The notes under the pieces: model-generated
Database searches by the model: none
Seen by the model: only the letters and a program-made list of their open reading frames with translations
What the model was told of the DNA's origin: nothing
Part shown: piece by piece, positions 33,001 to 43,246 of the stretch
Layout: each line of letters opens with the position of its first letter
Numbering within the stretch: the first letter of the stretch is position 1
Assembly: GCA_933228765.1 (NCBI GenBank)
Contig: OW121755.1
Span: 17,287,684 to 17,351,683, forward strand
Length of the DNA stretch: 64,000 bases
Direction: 5' to 3'
Origin: Miltochrista miniata
Taxonomy: Eukaryota > Arthropoda > Insecta > Lepidoptera > Erebidae
Position numbers and translations under genes: made by a program

Positions 33001-36000
33001 CTAAAACGATACAACGCTCTCTCAAGACTGAAGAATGTAGCCAACGAACTTGGTATACCTTCAAAAAACCTGTAAGTCTGACCCGACGATTTCAATCCAA
33101 AGTGAGTCTGGTCAGAGTTATAAAGTTTGCTGTTTGTCAGTCAATTCTCTATATCTACTTTATTCAGAGGAGTGCGCAAGAATATAATAGGTAGCTATAT
33201 ATCACGCTGCAGCTTGGAGCCTGCTTCGGCTAGGGCTACAATTAGCCCGAACTGTCGCCTGCCGACAGATCTTTTTGAGGTTTCATCGTTCCAGGTCCTC
33301 TCCTTTTTATTAGGTTAAAATTCTTTTAAATACTTGTGATATTTTAGATTCAATACCAACTATTTTAGGGTGGTTTTCATGGTCGAACGATGGGTACGCT
33401 AACATTGACGAAGTCGAAAGCTCTTCACAAGTTAGACATACCAGCATTTCCATGGGGTGCAGGTCCTTCATTCCCGTTATACAAATATCCGTTAGAAGAG
33501 AATAAAAAAGAGAATCAGAGGATAGATGAAAGGTATTATATTTCTGATAGTAATAGTGATCTCTTAAAAAAGTTATTCTTTTTTTTAACGTGAGGGAAAA
33601 ATCCCTCCTTGGATGACTATGACTCCTACCGACTAAAAAACCTTACGTTACGCCCAACAGCCTATGGTTGGGAGTCCCGGGTAAGCCCTCGGAAGGATGT
33701 CCCAGGACTCCCAACAGACAGACCCACGGCCGCCACTGCGGCCTCGCCTAGGGGGCGTTCGGGTGCTATCCCGCGTCTTTGGGGGGTTTCGAGTTTGATC
33801 CCGCTTCTAAGGGGGGGGGGGGGGGCGTGCGTGAATTCCTCACGTCACGCTGCCGTCATGGGAAAAATGTTATACTTATGTAGGTATTCTAAAGTACTTA
33901 AGAATTTACATTTTCCGATTTGTTATTTTACGTTTTTGCAGTTCAGTGATTATAAACTTTTGAGAAAGTTGATAAAATCAACTTCACATTACTAGATGTA
34001 ACTCGATGCTCTCTGCATCTAAAGACCTGGGTATCATAATACCTGCTGTACCCTGCTCTTAACAGTCATTTTTGTTAGGCACATTAAAGCGTCATTCGTC
34101 ACTGTGCGGGGTTCTCTCACTGATCGTAGGTATAACCCAGTCAAATAAGGATTTGACCTACAAAAAGAAATATACGTAGCAATATTCCTTCGGGATTCGT
34201 TGGGGAGGTTGCTGGCAGTGTTAATTTAATTTTGAGGGATATTAGATTCGTTGAGTTATTTGCCATCGTAATTTCATTTTTGTTTATTGAACAACTCGTT
34301 TATTATTAATTTAACTCGAAAAATGGTAGGTACTTAACTAATAAGCTTTTTAGGACTTTACCTGCTAGTGGTGCACCTGCTGATGAACCAACAAGGTAAC
34401 TAACTAGACGCAGGCGTCCTTTCTAGATTGGAAGGTCTGACCGTAGTCAATGAAATGAAAATCCAAACTATAACCAAAATATAACGTCCATTTAAAGCCC
34501 CAGGCTTCGAATCCAGGTAGGGTTTGGAAGCATGACCGCTATAGAAACACATTAACTATCATTTCACTTCGTTATTACTTAGGAGTCTGGCTGAAGTGTG
34601 TGATATCATGGAAAAGTACGAGAAGAAAAATCCCATAGCAGCTGTAATAATTGAGCCTATCCAAGGCGAAGGAGGTGATAATGAAGCTTCGCCTGAATTC
34701 TTCCAGAAACTTCAAAAGATTTGTAAACAGGTTGGTTTAGATGACAGTATTTCCGGGAACTTCATTAATTACAAGTATCACAATGATTCTGATAAGTAGA
34801 ACAATGTGTCACACGAAACAATAAGTAAGTAGGTACTTATCATTGAAACTGCGAATCAAGAGATCGATATTTTCAGAAGGAGAAAGATCAGCTGAAACTA
34901 AGTAAGATAATGATTTATCTCTTCTTTATCTAATTCTAAAAATAAACAAAATATCACACAACGATAAACTATGGAAATTATTAAGAACTAGATGATGCTC
35001 GATGATTCGCGCCCGTGACATTTGGTACCTGTTCCCGCTTGCCGCGGGAATATTTTCCCGGGATGAAAAGTAGCATATGTGTTATTCCAGACTATAAGCT
35101 ATCTCTGTACCAAATTTCAACCCAATCCGTTCAGCTGTTAAAGCGTGATTGATTAATATCCCACTCCCTCTTTTGAATCCTGAACTATTAACAAATAAAA
35201 GTCGACTTGTTTTGTTTGTTTGTTATTGTGACACTCTGCCACTCTCTTAAAGTAAAGAACAATTTTGCAAGAACCGGGTGATTCAAAAGATCTTTTTCAT
35301 CACGTGTATTGCTCCTCTTACAACCCTGGATTCTTCAAGTAGAGTATGAACAAGCACATCATTAGGATGAAAAGTGGATGTCTAATGCCATGTTGCTCCA
35401 GCTTGAATATTGAAAGTATTGATATCTATTGCTCGTCATAAAATTTCATTTCGCATATTTCTTTGTGAATAAATAGGTACCTATAATACACTCAGAAATG
35501 TATACCTACTTACAAAATATTTAGAGGATCATATGAAACATCAATAACAGAGTGTCTGTAATGTGTTAATTTCTTTGTAGTATGGAGCAGCTTTGATAAT
35601 CGATGAAGTCCAGACAGGATGTGCACCGACAGGGAAAATGTGGTGCCATGAATACTTTGATCTTCCTGAGCCACCTGACATGGTCACGTTCAGTAAAAAG
35701 ATGTTTACAGGCGGGTTTTACTTCAGAAAAGAATACGAGTAAGTAGCTTTTTAGAAAATTTTGATCAAATATGTAGTTGTGATGTGAGAATGTTGTAAAC
35801 AAGACCTTTACATTTTTCAGTCCTCCACATGGATTCAGAATCTTTAACACGTGGATGGGCGATCCAGGGAAGTTGCTTTTACTGCAACATTTCCTGAAAA
35901 CGTTGAAGAAGCAGAAGTTGTTAGACTTAGTGAACAAGACCGGCCAAGTTCTAAAAGAAGGTCTCTTGAGCATTGAGTGCGAATTTCCGAAAGTTGTCAA

Positions 36001-36666
36001 TAGTGTGAGGGGCCGTGGTACCTTCGTGGCTTTTAACTGTTATGATATGGCTACCAGAGATAAATTACTTAAAAAGATGTTGCAAAATGGTAATTGAAAC
36101 ACTTTGTTTTCTTCTTTCTCTTCTCTTTTAGAATAATTTTGATCTCGATATTCTGCAGGGTGTCTTTTATGACCTGTCTCTGATGAAAATCAAAATGTGT
36201 GAGCAATTACAACTAAATACACATTTTGACTTTAACACGTAGTCCGATTTAATTAATATAAATCTTAATTTTAAAAAGGGGAAAGGTTATTAAATTGTTA
36301 CTTATGTCCTAGATGTTTTGATATTCAGGGTTTTATCAAATGTTGAAACTGAGAGTAAAACTTAAAAATGGACCTGCAATAATAGGAAATTCATGGTCTA
36401 AAATGAATTTGGTTCGATCGATCTCTTATCTAACTTTGGAGAGATGATAATTATATAGAGCCAGAACAGAAAGCCTTAGGTTTTGCGAACTGAAGAAATG
36501 TTTAAATGGTTTTAAATTTACAGGTGTTTTAATAGGAGCTTGTGGAGAGAAAGGGATCCGACATCGACCAACCCTAACGTTCACGCCCAAGCATGCATGT
36601 GTTTATTTAGATATTCTCAGAAACACAGTGAAGGTTTTAGATAGATCGAAACATAAATGTTATTAA
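30001..36666 (+). CDS. Gabat: 4-aminobutyrate aminotransferase (GABA transaminase), copy 1, 9 exons
   Basis: Exons 30001-30064, 30910-31022, 31974-32141, 32224-32502, 33369-33532, 34583-34730, 35581-35738, 35821-36089 and 36524-36666 join in frame to 501 codons plus stop. An in-frame TAG lies 37 bases before the ATG. This PLP enzyme converts GABA and 2-oxoglutarate to succinic semialdehyde and glutamate in mitochondria; the basic N-terminus (about 40 residues) fits a transit peptide. Motifs: CGACSNEN with Cys156 and Cys159, the iron-sulfur ligands of pig GABA-T; GGFHGRT with Arg214; EPIQGEGGDN; DEVQTG with Asp320 for the PLP ring; FSKKMFTGG with Schiff-base Lys352; RHRPTL with the carboxylate Arg. 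Human CGSC is CGAC here, and WYR after it is RFC. The exon 2 acceptor (GAAG, weak tract) is the least certain junction. A diverged paralogue lies 6.6 kb downstream. Confidence 0.93.
30143..30400 (+). mobile_element. tRNA-derived SINE, diverged
   Basis: tRNA-like head (CCTCTTTGGTCTAATGGTCG ... GGTCGTGGGTTCAATTTC B box) followed by the lepidopteran SINE body (AAATATTTGTCTCTAGG ... TTAATATCCG ... GGTACCCATGACACAAGC). It is in intron 1 of GABA-T copy 1. It is more diverged than the copies near 22300 and 58500. Confidence 0.75.
31640..31745 (+). mobile_element. Non-LTR 3' UTR fragment
   Basis: GAGGGCTTGCCCGGGGCTCCC and TTTTTAGTCGGAATAGTCCG match, in the opposite orientation, the 3' ends at 7579-8021 and 33575-33860. 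A short relic in intron 2 of GABA-T copy 1. Confidence 0.6.
32563..32805 (-). mobile_element. Lep1-like repeat
   Basis: Starts CACTAGCTGATACGCGCGGC and ends near ACGTTTATAATATTAGTAAGG; in reverse it reads like the common GAAGC..CGGGCATCAGCTAGT family. Sibling copies in this window are at 20700-20905, 34985-35165, 36838-37025, 59752-59940 and 61227-61440. Non-coding, in intron 4 of GABA-T copy 1. Confidence 0.7.
33575..33862 (-). mobile_element. 5'-truncated non-LTR retrotransposon 3' end
   Basis: A T run then AACGTGAGGGAAAAATCCCT and a GC-rich UTR closely matching 7579-8021, including CACGTCACGCTGCCGTCATG at the far end. Flanks (AAAAAGTTATTC and AAAAATGTTATAC) may be a diverged target duplication. 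It sits only about 40 bp after GABA-T copy 1 exon 5. Confidence 0.8.
34985..35165 (-). mobile_element. Lep1-like repeat, diverged
   Basis: GGTACCTGTTCCCGCTTGCC ... GGGATGAAAAGTAGC ... CTGTACCAAATTTCAACCCA matches the family at 32563-32805 in the same orientation. It is in intron 6 of GABA-T copy 1. Confidence 0.65.
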
Positions 36667-36837
36667 ATTTTTAACACTACAATATCTTGTTGAGTGTTGG
36701 TACCTATCTCATATACTTTCTTCTTTCTGTATTGAAATCTATTAACGTGCTAACGTGCTATAAATATAACTGACTGTACCTATATTTAACGTTACTTTAA
36801 GTTTCATATTTCTCGAAGTTTAAAAAATATATACATA

Positions 36838-37025
36838 ACTAGCTGACCCGCGCAACTTCGTTTGCATGATAAATGAAGAACCGCTCGACCGATTTTGTGC
36901 AATCTTCACATAAACCATCTACTAAATAGTCCGAACAAAGCCTAAACATTTGGTTTGGATAGGTGAGCCCGTTCTTGAGTTATAAAATTACAACGAAAAG
37001 TGGCATTGATTTTTATATATATAGA
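36838..37025 (-). mobile_element. Lep1-like repeat, short form
   Basis: AACTAGCTGACCCGCGCAAC at the left and TATATATAGATAGAGATAGA at the right. It is a member of the CTAGCTGA-start repeat family, just past the GABA-T copy 1 gene. Confidence 0.6.
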
Positions 37026-37909
37026 TAGAGATAGATGTTGTGATCATAATGTATGCTGCATATAAGCATGCGTTTGTGAAATATTGAACTACTCACTGCT
37101 GTTAATATTCCAAAATTTTAACACTATCTCATCAACTCAAGAAAAGTATCTCGTAAGAAATGTAAAATAGGAGTTTTTAACTTTAAAATCTTTGTTTCTT
37201 GTTTTTTTAATACCGTGTCCGAATTACGGAAGGATTCGTAAAATATCTAGTACCTACCTATGTGACAAGTAGGTAATCTTATCAACATTGTGCAGCCCAT
37301 TGTGACAAAATAGCGTGTATTAGGGAGTGACAACGAAATAGATCATTCTAATGTAATGGATTAATTTTGAGAAGAACCTGTGTATTTTATTTATGATTAT
37401 ATTACATTTTATTTTTACTACTTAAATTTCTCTCATTGTTAGCTAGCGTAGAGTTGACTTACCTATTCCTCCAAATCTACCCGCTAAGCGCTAGACTGCC
37501 TCCTCTTCTTCTTTGGTTTACGGAATATCATGTCGTAGGAAGATGAGGAGGAAAAGCTTCATAGCCTGGGTTAACCGTTTATATGTCCTATTGGGTCCAA
37601 GTCCGCTATTACAGTTGTGTCAGAACAGAATGGTACCATTTCTCAAGATACATAATGTCGGTAACCAACGGCGACGCGTCCAGAAATTGGCAGCTTTCGC
37701 CTTTTAGACGATTACGATCCGACAACTGAATTGGCAGACTTGCCTGCTAACAGTCTTTATTGGTAAAATCTTACTACTAAGCAGTCTAGTAGGTAGGTAT
37801 ATTACTATGTGGTAGGTGAAGACTCTAAAAGAACCCAGTCGGCTAGGGTAGTTTAAAGAGTTCCATATCCATAGGTTAAAAACAGGAGTATATTTATCTC
37901 GTCGTCCTC
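37026..37909. other. Spacer after GABA-T copy 1, no recognised feature
   Basis: AT-rich, with no coding frame I can support. Short reading frames here have no recognisable motif. Confidence 0.4.
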
Positions 37910-38400
37910 TGAATTTGTCCACAATTTCTCACATTTGTCATTTTGGGGCCACGACGGAGAACAAGACTTTTAATGGAGACATGAGACAAGGACTCGGAAA
38001 TGTTGCTGTCTACCCCTTCAGGGATAAAGTCATTACGGCATTATACAGATGCACTCACAACTCGACCCGCCTGAGAAGAACTGGCAAGAAACCCGGGCGT
38101 GCTTAGTGCTCTATTTTTATCATTATAATTCTGAAAATTACAGAAGTGTCATCTGCAAAGTAACCACTCTTGTTGTTGTCAATCACGCCTTAGTGCCTTT
38201 TCACACGTACCGGTTACCGGTTGCCGGGGGTAGGTCATTAAACCAGATTAATAATAAGAACGGCCCAAGTATTGAACCCTGCAAGACGCCCATAGTAACT
38301 ACAGATACCTCTGAACGTGTATCATTAACATCGACCCTCTGAGTTGTTTTGTTCAAATATACCCTTCATTGGAGCCAAATATCTGTTATCGGAAGTGAAC
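37910..38400 (-). mobile_element. Reverse transcriptase relic (Jockey/CR1 style)
   Basis: On the minus strand a block at about 38220-38340 reads GVLQGSILGPFLLLIWFNDLP, the RT motif before the palm, and at about 38140-38165 FADDTSVIF, the catalytic box. The sequence between and around them is frameshifted. A decayed insertion in the spacer between the two GABA-T genes. Confidence 0.8.
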
Positions 38401-39109
38401 TGGCAATTCATACTTGACCAGGCCAAAAAACTAAAAGACATATCACATTTGTTGTATGAGAGCCCTTCAAATATTTCTTTTTATGTTTTCAGTATTTTAA
38501 GGCCGCGTGGGTCAGATTTTGAGTTTTTTGAAACAATCCTAGTCAAAAAGTAAAGGGTTTTTAAATCTGAAAAATATATATATAATAGTTAAGGATATAA
38601 GCTAAACATATTCCGAGCCCGTTACACGATCCAATAAATTTCACTAGATAGAAAAAAATCCCAAAGTTGACTCTCTCAGAAAAGTTTTTTCAAAACTGTG
38701 GCTAAACTATTAACATTTTATATATTTTTTTTGCACTCAATTAAAGGTATTAAGTTTTTATACACATTTTCCGAGCGTTTTTCTATAAAAAACTATTTAC
38801 ATAGTTATCATGTACGAATATCTACCAAACGCAATAGAATTGCGCCGCTGACGGCCGATCAGTCTCGCCCTGGCGCTTGTGGAGGCAGGACCTGTGTCAG
38901 TTTTTTTCGCAACTATTTCGTAATTATTATGCCAAATTACGTTGAAATCGCGCCACAGTATAAAAATATCAGTAATGGGCAAAATGTAATTAGATTAACC
39001 GTTACAAATACATACGCGACTCATGGTAAAAATGTGGTGATCTTTTACTTTGTGTGTGTGTGTGTGTTTTCACGACATGGTAATCAGCTACCTAATGCAT
39101 TAAAATGTC

Positions 39110-40912
39110 TACGAATAACATGATAATTTCGCAATCCAACATGGCGGCCACGCCGTAATCACAAAATTTCATGATGGGTATCGTTTAAGGGGTTTTTTGG
39201 TATGCTGAGTACGAATTACGTGTTAATTTTGCAATCCAATATGACCGCCGCGCCGTAATCTCAAAAAATCATGATGGGTATCGTTTAAGCGGTTTTTTGG
39301 TATGCTGAGTACGAATCACGTACTAATTTTGCAATACAAGATGGCCGCCGCGCCGTTATCACAAAATTTCATGATGGGTATCGTTTAAGGGGTTTTTTGG
39401 TATGCTGAGTACGAATTACGTGTTAATTTTGCAATCCAATATGACCGCCGCGCCGTAATCTCAAAAAATCATGATGGGTATCGTTTAAGCGGTTTTTTGG
39501 TATGCTGAGTACGAATCACGCGATAATTTTGCAATCCAATATGGCCACCGCGCCGTAATCACAAAATTTCATGATGGATATCGTTTAAGGGGTTTTTTGG
39601 TATGCTGAGTACAAATTACGTGTTAATTTTGAAATCCAATATGACCGCCGCGCCGTAATCTCAAAAAATCATGATGGGTATCGTTTAAGCGGTTTTTTTG
39701 GTATGCTGAGTACGAATCACGTACTAATTTGCAATACAAGATGGCCGCCGCGCCGTAATCACAAAATTTCATGATGGGTATCGTTTAAGGGGTTTTTTGG
39801 TATGCTGAGTACGAATTACGTGTTAATTTTGCAATCCAATATGACCGCCGCACCGTAATCTCAAAAAATCATGATGGGTATCGTTTAAGCGGTTTTTTGG
39901 TATGCTGAGTACGAATCACGCGATAATTTTGCAATCTAATATGGCCACCGCGCCGTAATCACAAAATTTCATGATGGGTATTGTTTAAGCGGTTTTTTGG
40001 TATGCTGAGTACGAATCACGCGATAATTTTGCAATCCAATATGGCCACCGCGCCGTAATCACAAAATTTCATGATGGGTATCGTTTAAGGGGTTTTTTGG
40101 TATGCTGAGTACGAATTACGTGTTAATTTTGCAATCCAATATGACCGCCGCGCCGTAATCTCAAAAAATCATGATGGGTATCGTTTAAGCGGTTTTTTGG
40201 TATGCTGAGTACGAATCACGTACTAATTTGCAATACAAGATGGCCGCCGCGCCGTAATCACAAAATTTCATGATGGGTATCGTTTAAGGGGTTTTTTGGT
40301 ACGCTGAGTACGAATTACGTGTTAATTTTGCAATCCAATATGACCGCCGCACCGTAATCTCAAAAAATCATGATGGGTATCGTTTAAGCGGTTTTTTGGT
40401 ATGCTGAGTACGAATCACGTACTAATTTTGCAATACAAGATGGCCGCCGCGCCGTTATCACAAAATTTCATGATGGGTATCGTTTAAGGGGTTTTTTGGT
40501 ATGCTGAGTACGAATCACGTGATAATTTTGCAATCCAATATGGCTGCTGCGCCATAATCATAAAATTTCATGTTGGGTATCGATTAAGGGGTTTTTTGTT
40601 ATGCTGAGTACGAATCACGTGATAATTTTGCAATCCAATATGGCTGCTGCGCCACAATCATAAAATATCATGTTGGGTATCCATTAAGGGGTTTTTTGGC
40701 ATGCTGAGTACGAATCACGTGATAATTTTGCAATCCAATATGCCCGCCGCGCCGTAATCACAAAATTTCATGATAGGTATCGTTTAAGGGGTTTTTTTGG
40801 AATGCTGAGTACGAATCACTTGATAATTTTCCAATCCAATATGGCCACCGCGGCGTAATCACAAAATTTCATGATGGGTACCGATTAAGGGATTCTTTCG
40901 TATGCTAGGTAC
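39110..40912 (+). repeat. 100-bp satellite array, forward block, about 18 units
   Basis: Head-to-tail units with the marker TCGTTTAAG at 39181, 39281, 39381, 39481 and so on to about 40880, an exact 100-bp step with rare 1-bp indels. Two unit types alternate over much of the block (AAGGGGTTTT with AATTACGTGTTAATT, against AAGCGGTTTT with AATCACG), giving a 200-bp higher-order repeat. Each unit has a GC-rich heart (ATGGCCGCCGCGCCGTAATC or ATGACCGCC). No reading frame. Confidence 0.95.
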
Positions 40913-41040
40913 CAATTTAATGTCATTGGCCTTAATTTTACAAAAATCCTGTTGTCATAGTATTTTCGCATTGCTAGGCCTAAACTTAATAAGCAAATCT
41001 TTTTAATTTACTACTGTAAATAGCTTAGGCGGCCAAATTG
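40913..41040. other. Non-repetitive spacer between opposed satellite blocks
   Basis: About 130 bp with no satellite homology, from CCAATTTAATG to CAAATTGAATTCC. This is the turning point between the forward and inverted arrays. Confidence 0.7.
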
Positions 41041-41598
41041 AATTCCAAAATTATCATGTTATTTGTACTCAGCATTCGAAAAAACCCATTAAAAGATATC
41101 CATCACGAAATTATATGATTACGGCGCGGTGGCCATTTTGGATTGCAAAATTATCCCGTGATTCGTACTCAGCATACCAAAAAACCACTTAAACGATACC
41201 CATCATGGAGTTTTGCGATTACGGCGCGGCGGCCATATTGGATTGCAAAATTATCCTGTGATTCGTACTCAGCATACCGAAAAACCACTTAAACGATACC
41301 CATCATGGAATTTTGCGATTTAGGCGCGGCGACCATATTAAATTGTAAAATTATCACGTGATTCGTACTCAGCATACCAAACACCCCTTAAACGATACCC
41401 ATCATAAAATTTTGTGATTACGGCGAGGCGACCATATTGGATTGCAAAATTATCACGTAATTCGTACTCAGCATACCAAAAACCCCTTTAAACGATACCC
41501 ATCATGAAATTTTGTGATTACACCGCGGTCGCCTTTTTGGATTGCGAAATTATCACGTGATTTGTACTCAGCACACCAAGAAACCCCTTAAACGATAC
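41041..41598 (-). repeat. 100-bp satellite array, inverted block
   Basis: Five to six units in reverse orientation (AAACGATACCCATCAT..., GGCGCGGCGGCCATATTGG), about 100 bp each and more diverged than the forward block. It continues after a SINE insertion at 41959-42052. Confidence 0.92.
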
Positions 41599-41958
41599 AT
41601 ATGGTCACGCCTTTATCCCCGAAGGGGTAGGCAGAGGCATATTATATGCCCACATTTTACCTATGCATAATTTGTCCCACGTAATAGGTGGTGAGCCGTA
41701 TTGCCGTGTTTAAATGGATAGGCGCAGGTTGTGACTGCCTGCTGTTGAAATAAAGCCTTTAATTAAGCTTAACGACTGCCATTTTACTGGCAACCGGGAC
41801 CAACGACTTAACGCGCCTTCCGAAGCACGGAAACGCTCAAATAAATATCACGAAGTGATCACATGGATGGTCACCCATCCATGGACCGGCCATAGTGAAA
41901 GTTGCTTACTGCAGTGATCGTTTACAGAACACTGAGTCCGCGGGGCCACGAGCCGAGC
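41599..41958 (-). mobile_element. 5S-rRNA-derived SINE, full length, TSD TTAAACGATAC
   Basis: A 360-bp insertion inside a satellite unit, bounded by a perfect 11-bp duplication TTAAACGATAC (41588-41598, 41959-41969). The minus-strand head has CGATCACTGCAGTAAGCAAC and GGATGGGTGACC, the 5S rRNA internal promoter; the tail ends at GGATAAAGGCGTGACC. Being within the satellite, it is younger than the array. Confidence 0.88.
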
Positions 41959-42052
41959 TTAAACGATACCCATCATGAAATTTTGTGATTATGGCGCGGC
42001 GCCCATATTGAATTGCAAAATGATCACGTGATTCATACTTAGCATACCAACT
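41959..42052 (-). repeat. 100-bp satellite, last inverted unit
   Basis: Continuation of the inverted array after the SINE (AAACGATACCCATCATGAAA ... TTCATACTTAGCATACCAA); the array stops here. Confidence 0.88.
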
Positions 42053-43246
42053 TTAGAAAACTTTAGAAATTTTTATGACCAGCTATTATGTAATTTTCAT
42101 TTTTTACGCAACTGTAACCATCTAGCAAACGTACGCAACGGAAACTCTCAAAAAAAATGAAATATCCTAGTTTTCGAAAAATGTTTCGTTGCTGCTCAGC
42201 TCTCATTCGCCTTAGCGTGATGTTATATATTTTGATATTTTGGAAAAATAGACATTCTGTTAAGGAACTTTTGAAATTCAATTAGCAGTCTCTTAGACTC
42301 TATAGTTCAAACAACTAAACAAACAAACAAACTCTTTAGCTTAAAAATAATAGTATAATATATATAATTAACTCATTTATTTACGAAACTCTAATAAATC
42401 ACTACACGTATTAAAGTTACATGCATTTACTACGTCAAACAAAGTTAGCATGCTGTTTCTTTCTACTCTACTGTATACTGTGGCATGAGAGTTCACTGCC
42501 GCTGCCGGCGCGCGGTGTGTCTCGCGTCCGGGGCGAGGGGAGCGCCAAATGCCTACTTGTGCGCTATAACCGACCCTTAACTGCAGTGGCAGCAGAGATC
42601 ATCATCTGGGAAAATTTTAACTGGCTAGCTATCAAGGACTTTATGAGACAGACAAACAGACGGACAGCGAAGCCTCAGTTACAGTTTTTACCCTTAGGGT
42701 ACAGAACCCTCAAAATGGTCAACAAAAAATGATTCCTCCGTTTCGAACTACCTGGAGATACCAGGGATAACGGTACATTCAGTTTCCATTTTGTTTTGTT
42801 CGAATCTTTCTTTACTTTTCTATCGGGTTGGCATGTCACCTAAGAATAATATTATCAAAGACACTATATATTCACATACAATAGACGTAGACTTTAGTGT
42901 ATCATTCATTATCAATAGAAACTACAAATAATTATAATATTTTTCATTATTATAATGACCATCGGATGGTAATTTTCGTCCCTTATGGCAATCGATATTA
43001 TACCCCCACTACAGCAAATAACGGTACAGTGAGAAAAGGGATCTCTCTGAAAGAGCTTGTCGTTCCGACCGAGTATTGCGGCAGTGTGTGTTTATACATC
43101 TTTTAGTCGTCAGCTGCGCGGAGCTGCGCGAACAACTGTGTGACGGGGTTACGTAGAACCAAAAAAATTGCTCTCGAGTGTGATAAATATACTGAAAGCA
43201 ATAAAGCGATATTTTAAACAATAACTAATACGAAATCACATACAAA
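42053..43246. other. Upstream region of GABA-T copy 2
   Basis: Contains a dispersed lepidopteran repeat (about 42600-42720, with GACAGACAAACAGACGGACAG and TAGGGTACAGAACCCTC) and a GC-rich patch (42495-42545). The promoter of copy 2 should lie near 43050-43240; no specific motif is recognised. Confidence 0.4.

Noticed and set aside
33609..33995. 128-codon plus-strand frame in GABA-T copy 1 intron 5
   Set aside because: It spans a retrotransposon 3' UTR and intron sequence; no protein motif.
38698..39123. 141-codon plus-strand frame before the satellite
   Set aside because: Low-complexity hydrophobic and basic translation, no conserved motif, no splice context; likely chance.
39130..42050. 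Evenly spaced repeats that might suggest a CRISPR-like array
   Set aside because: The whole 100-bp unit repeats, with no unique spacers between short repeats, and the host is a eukaryote; it is a satellite.
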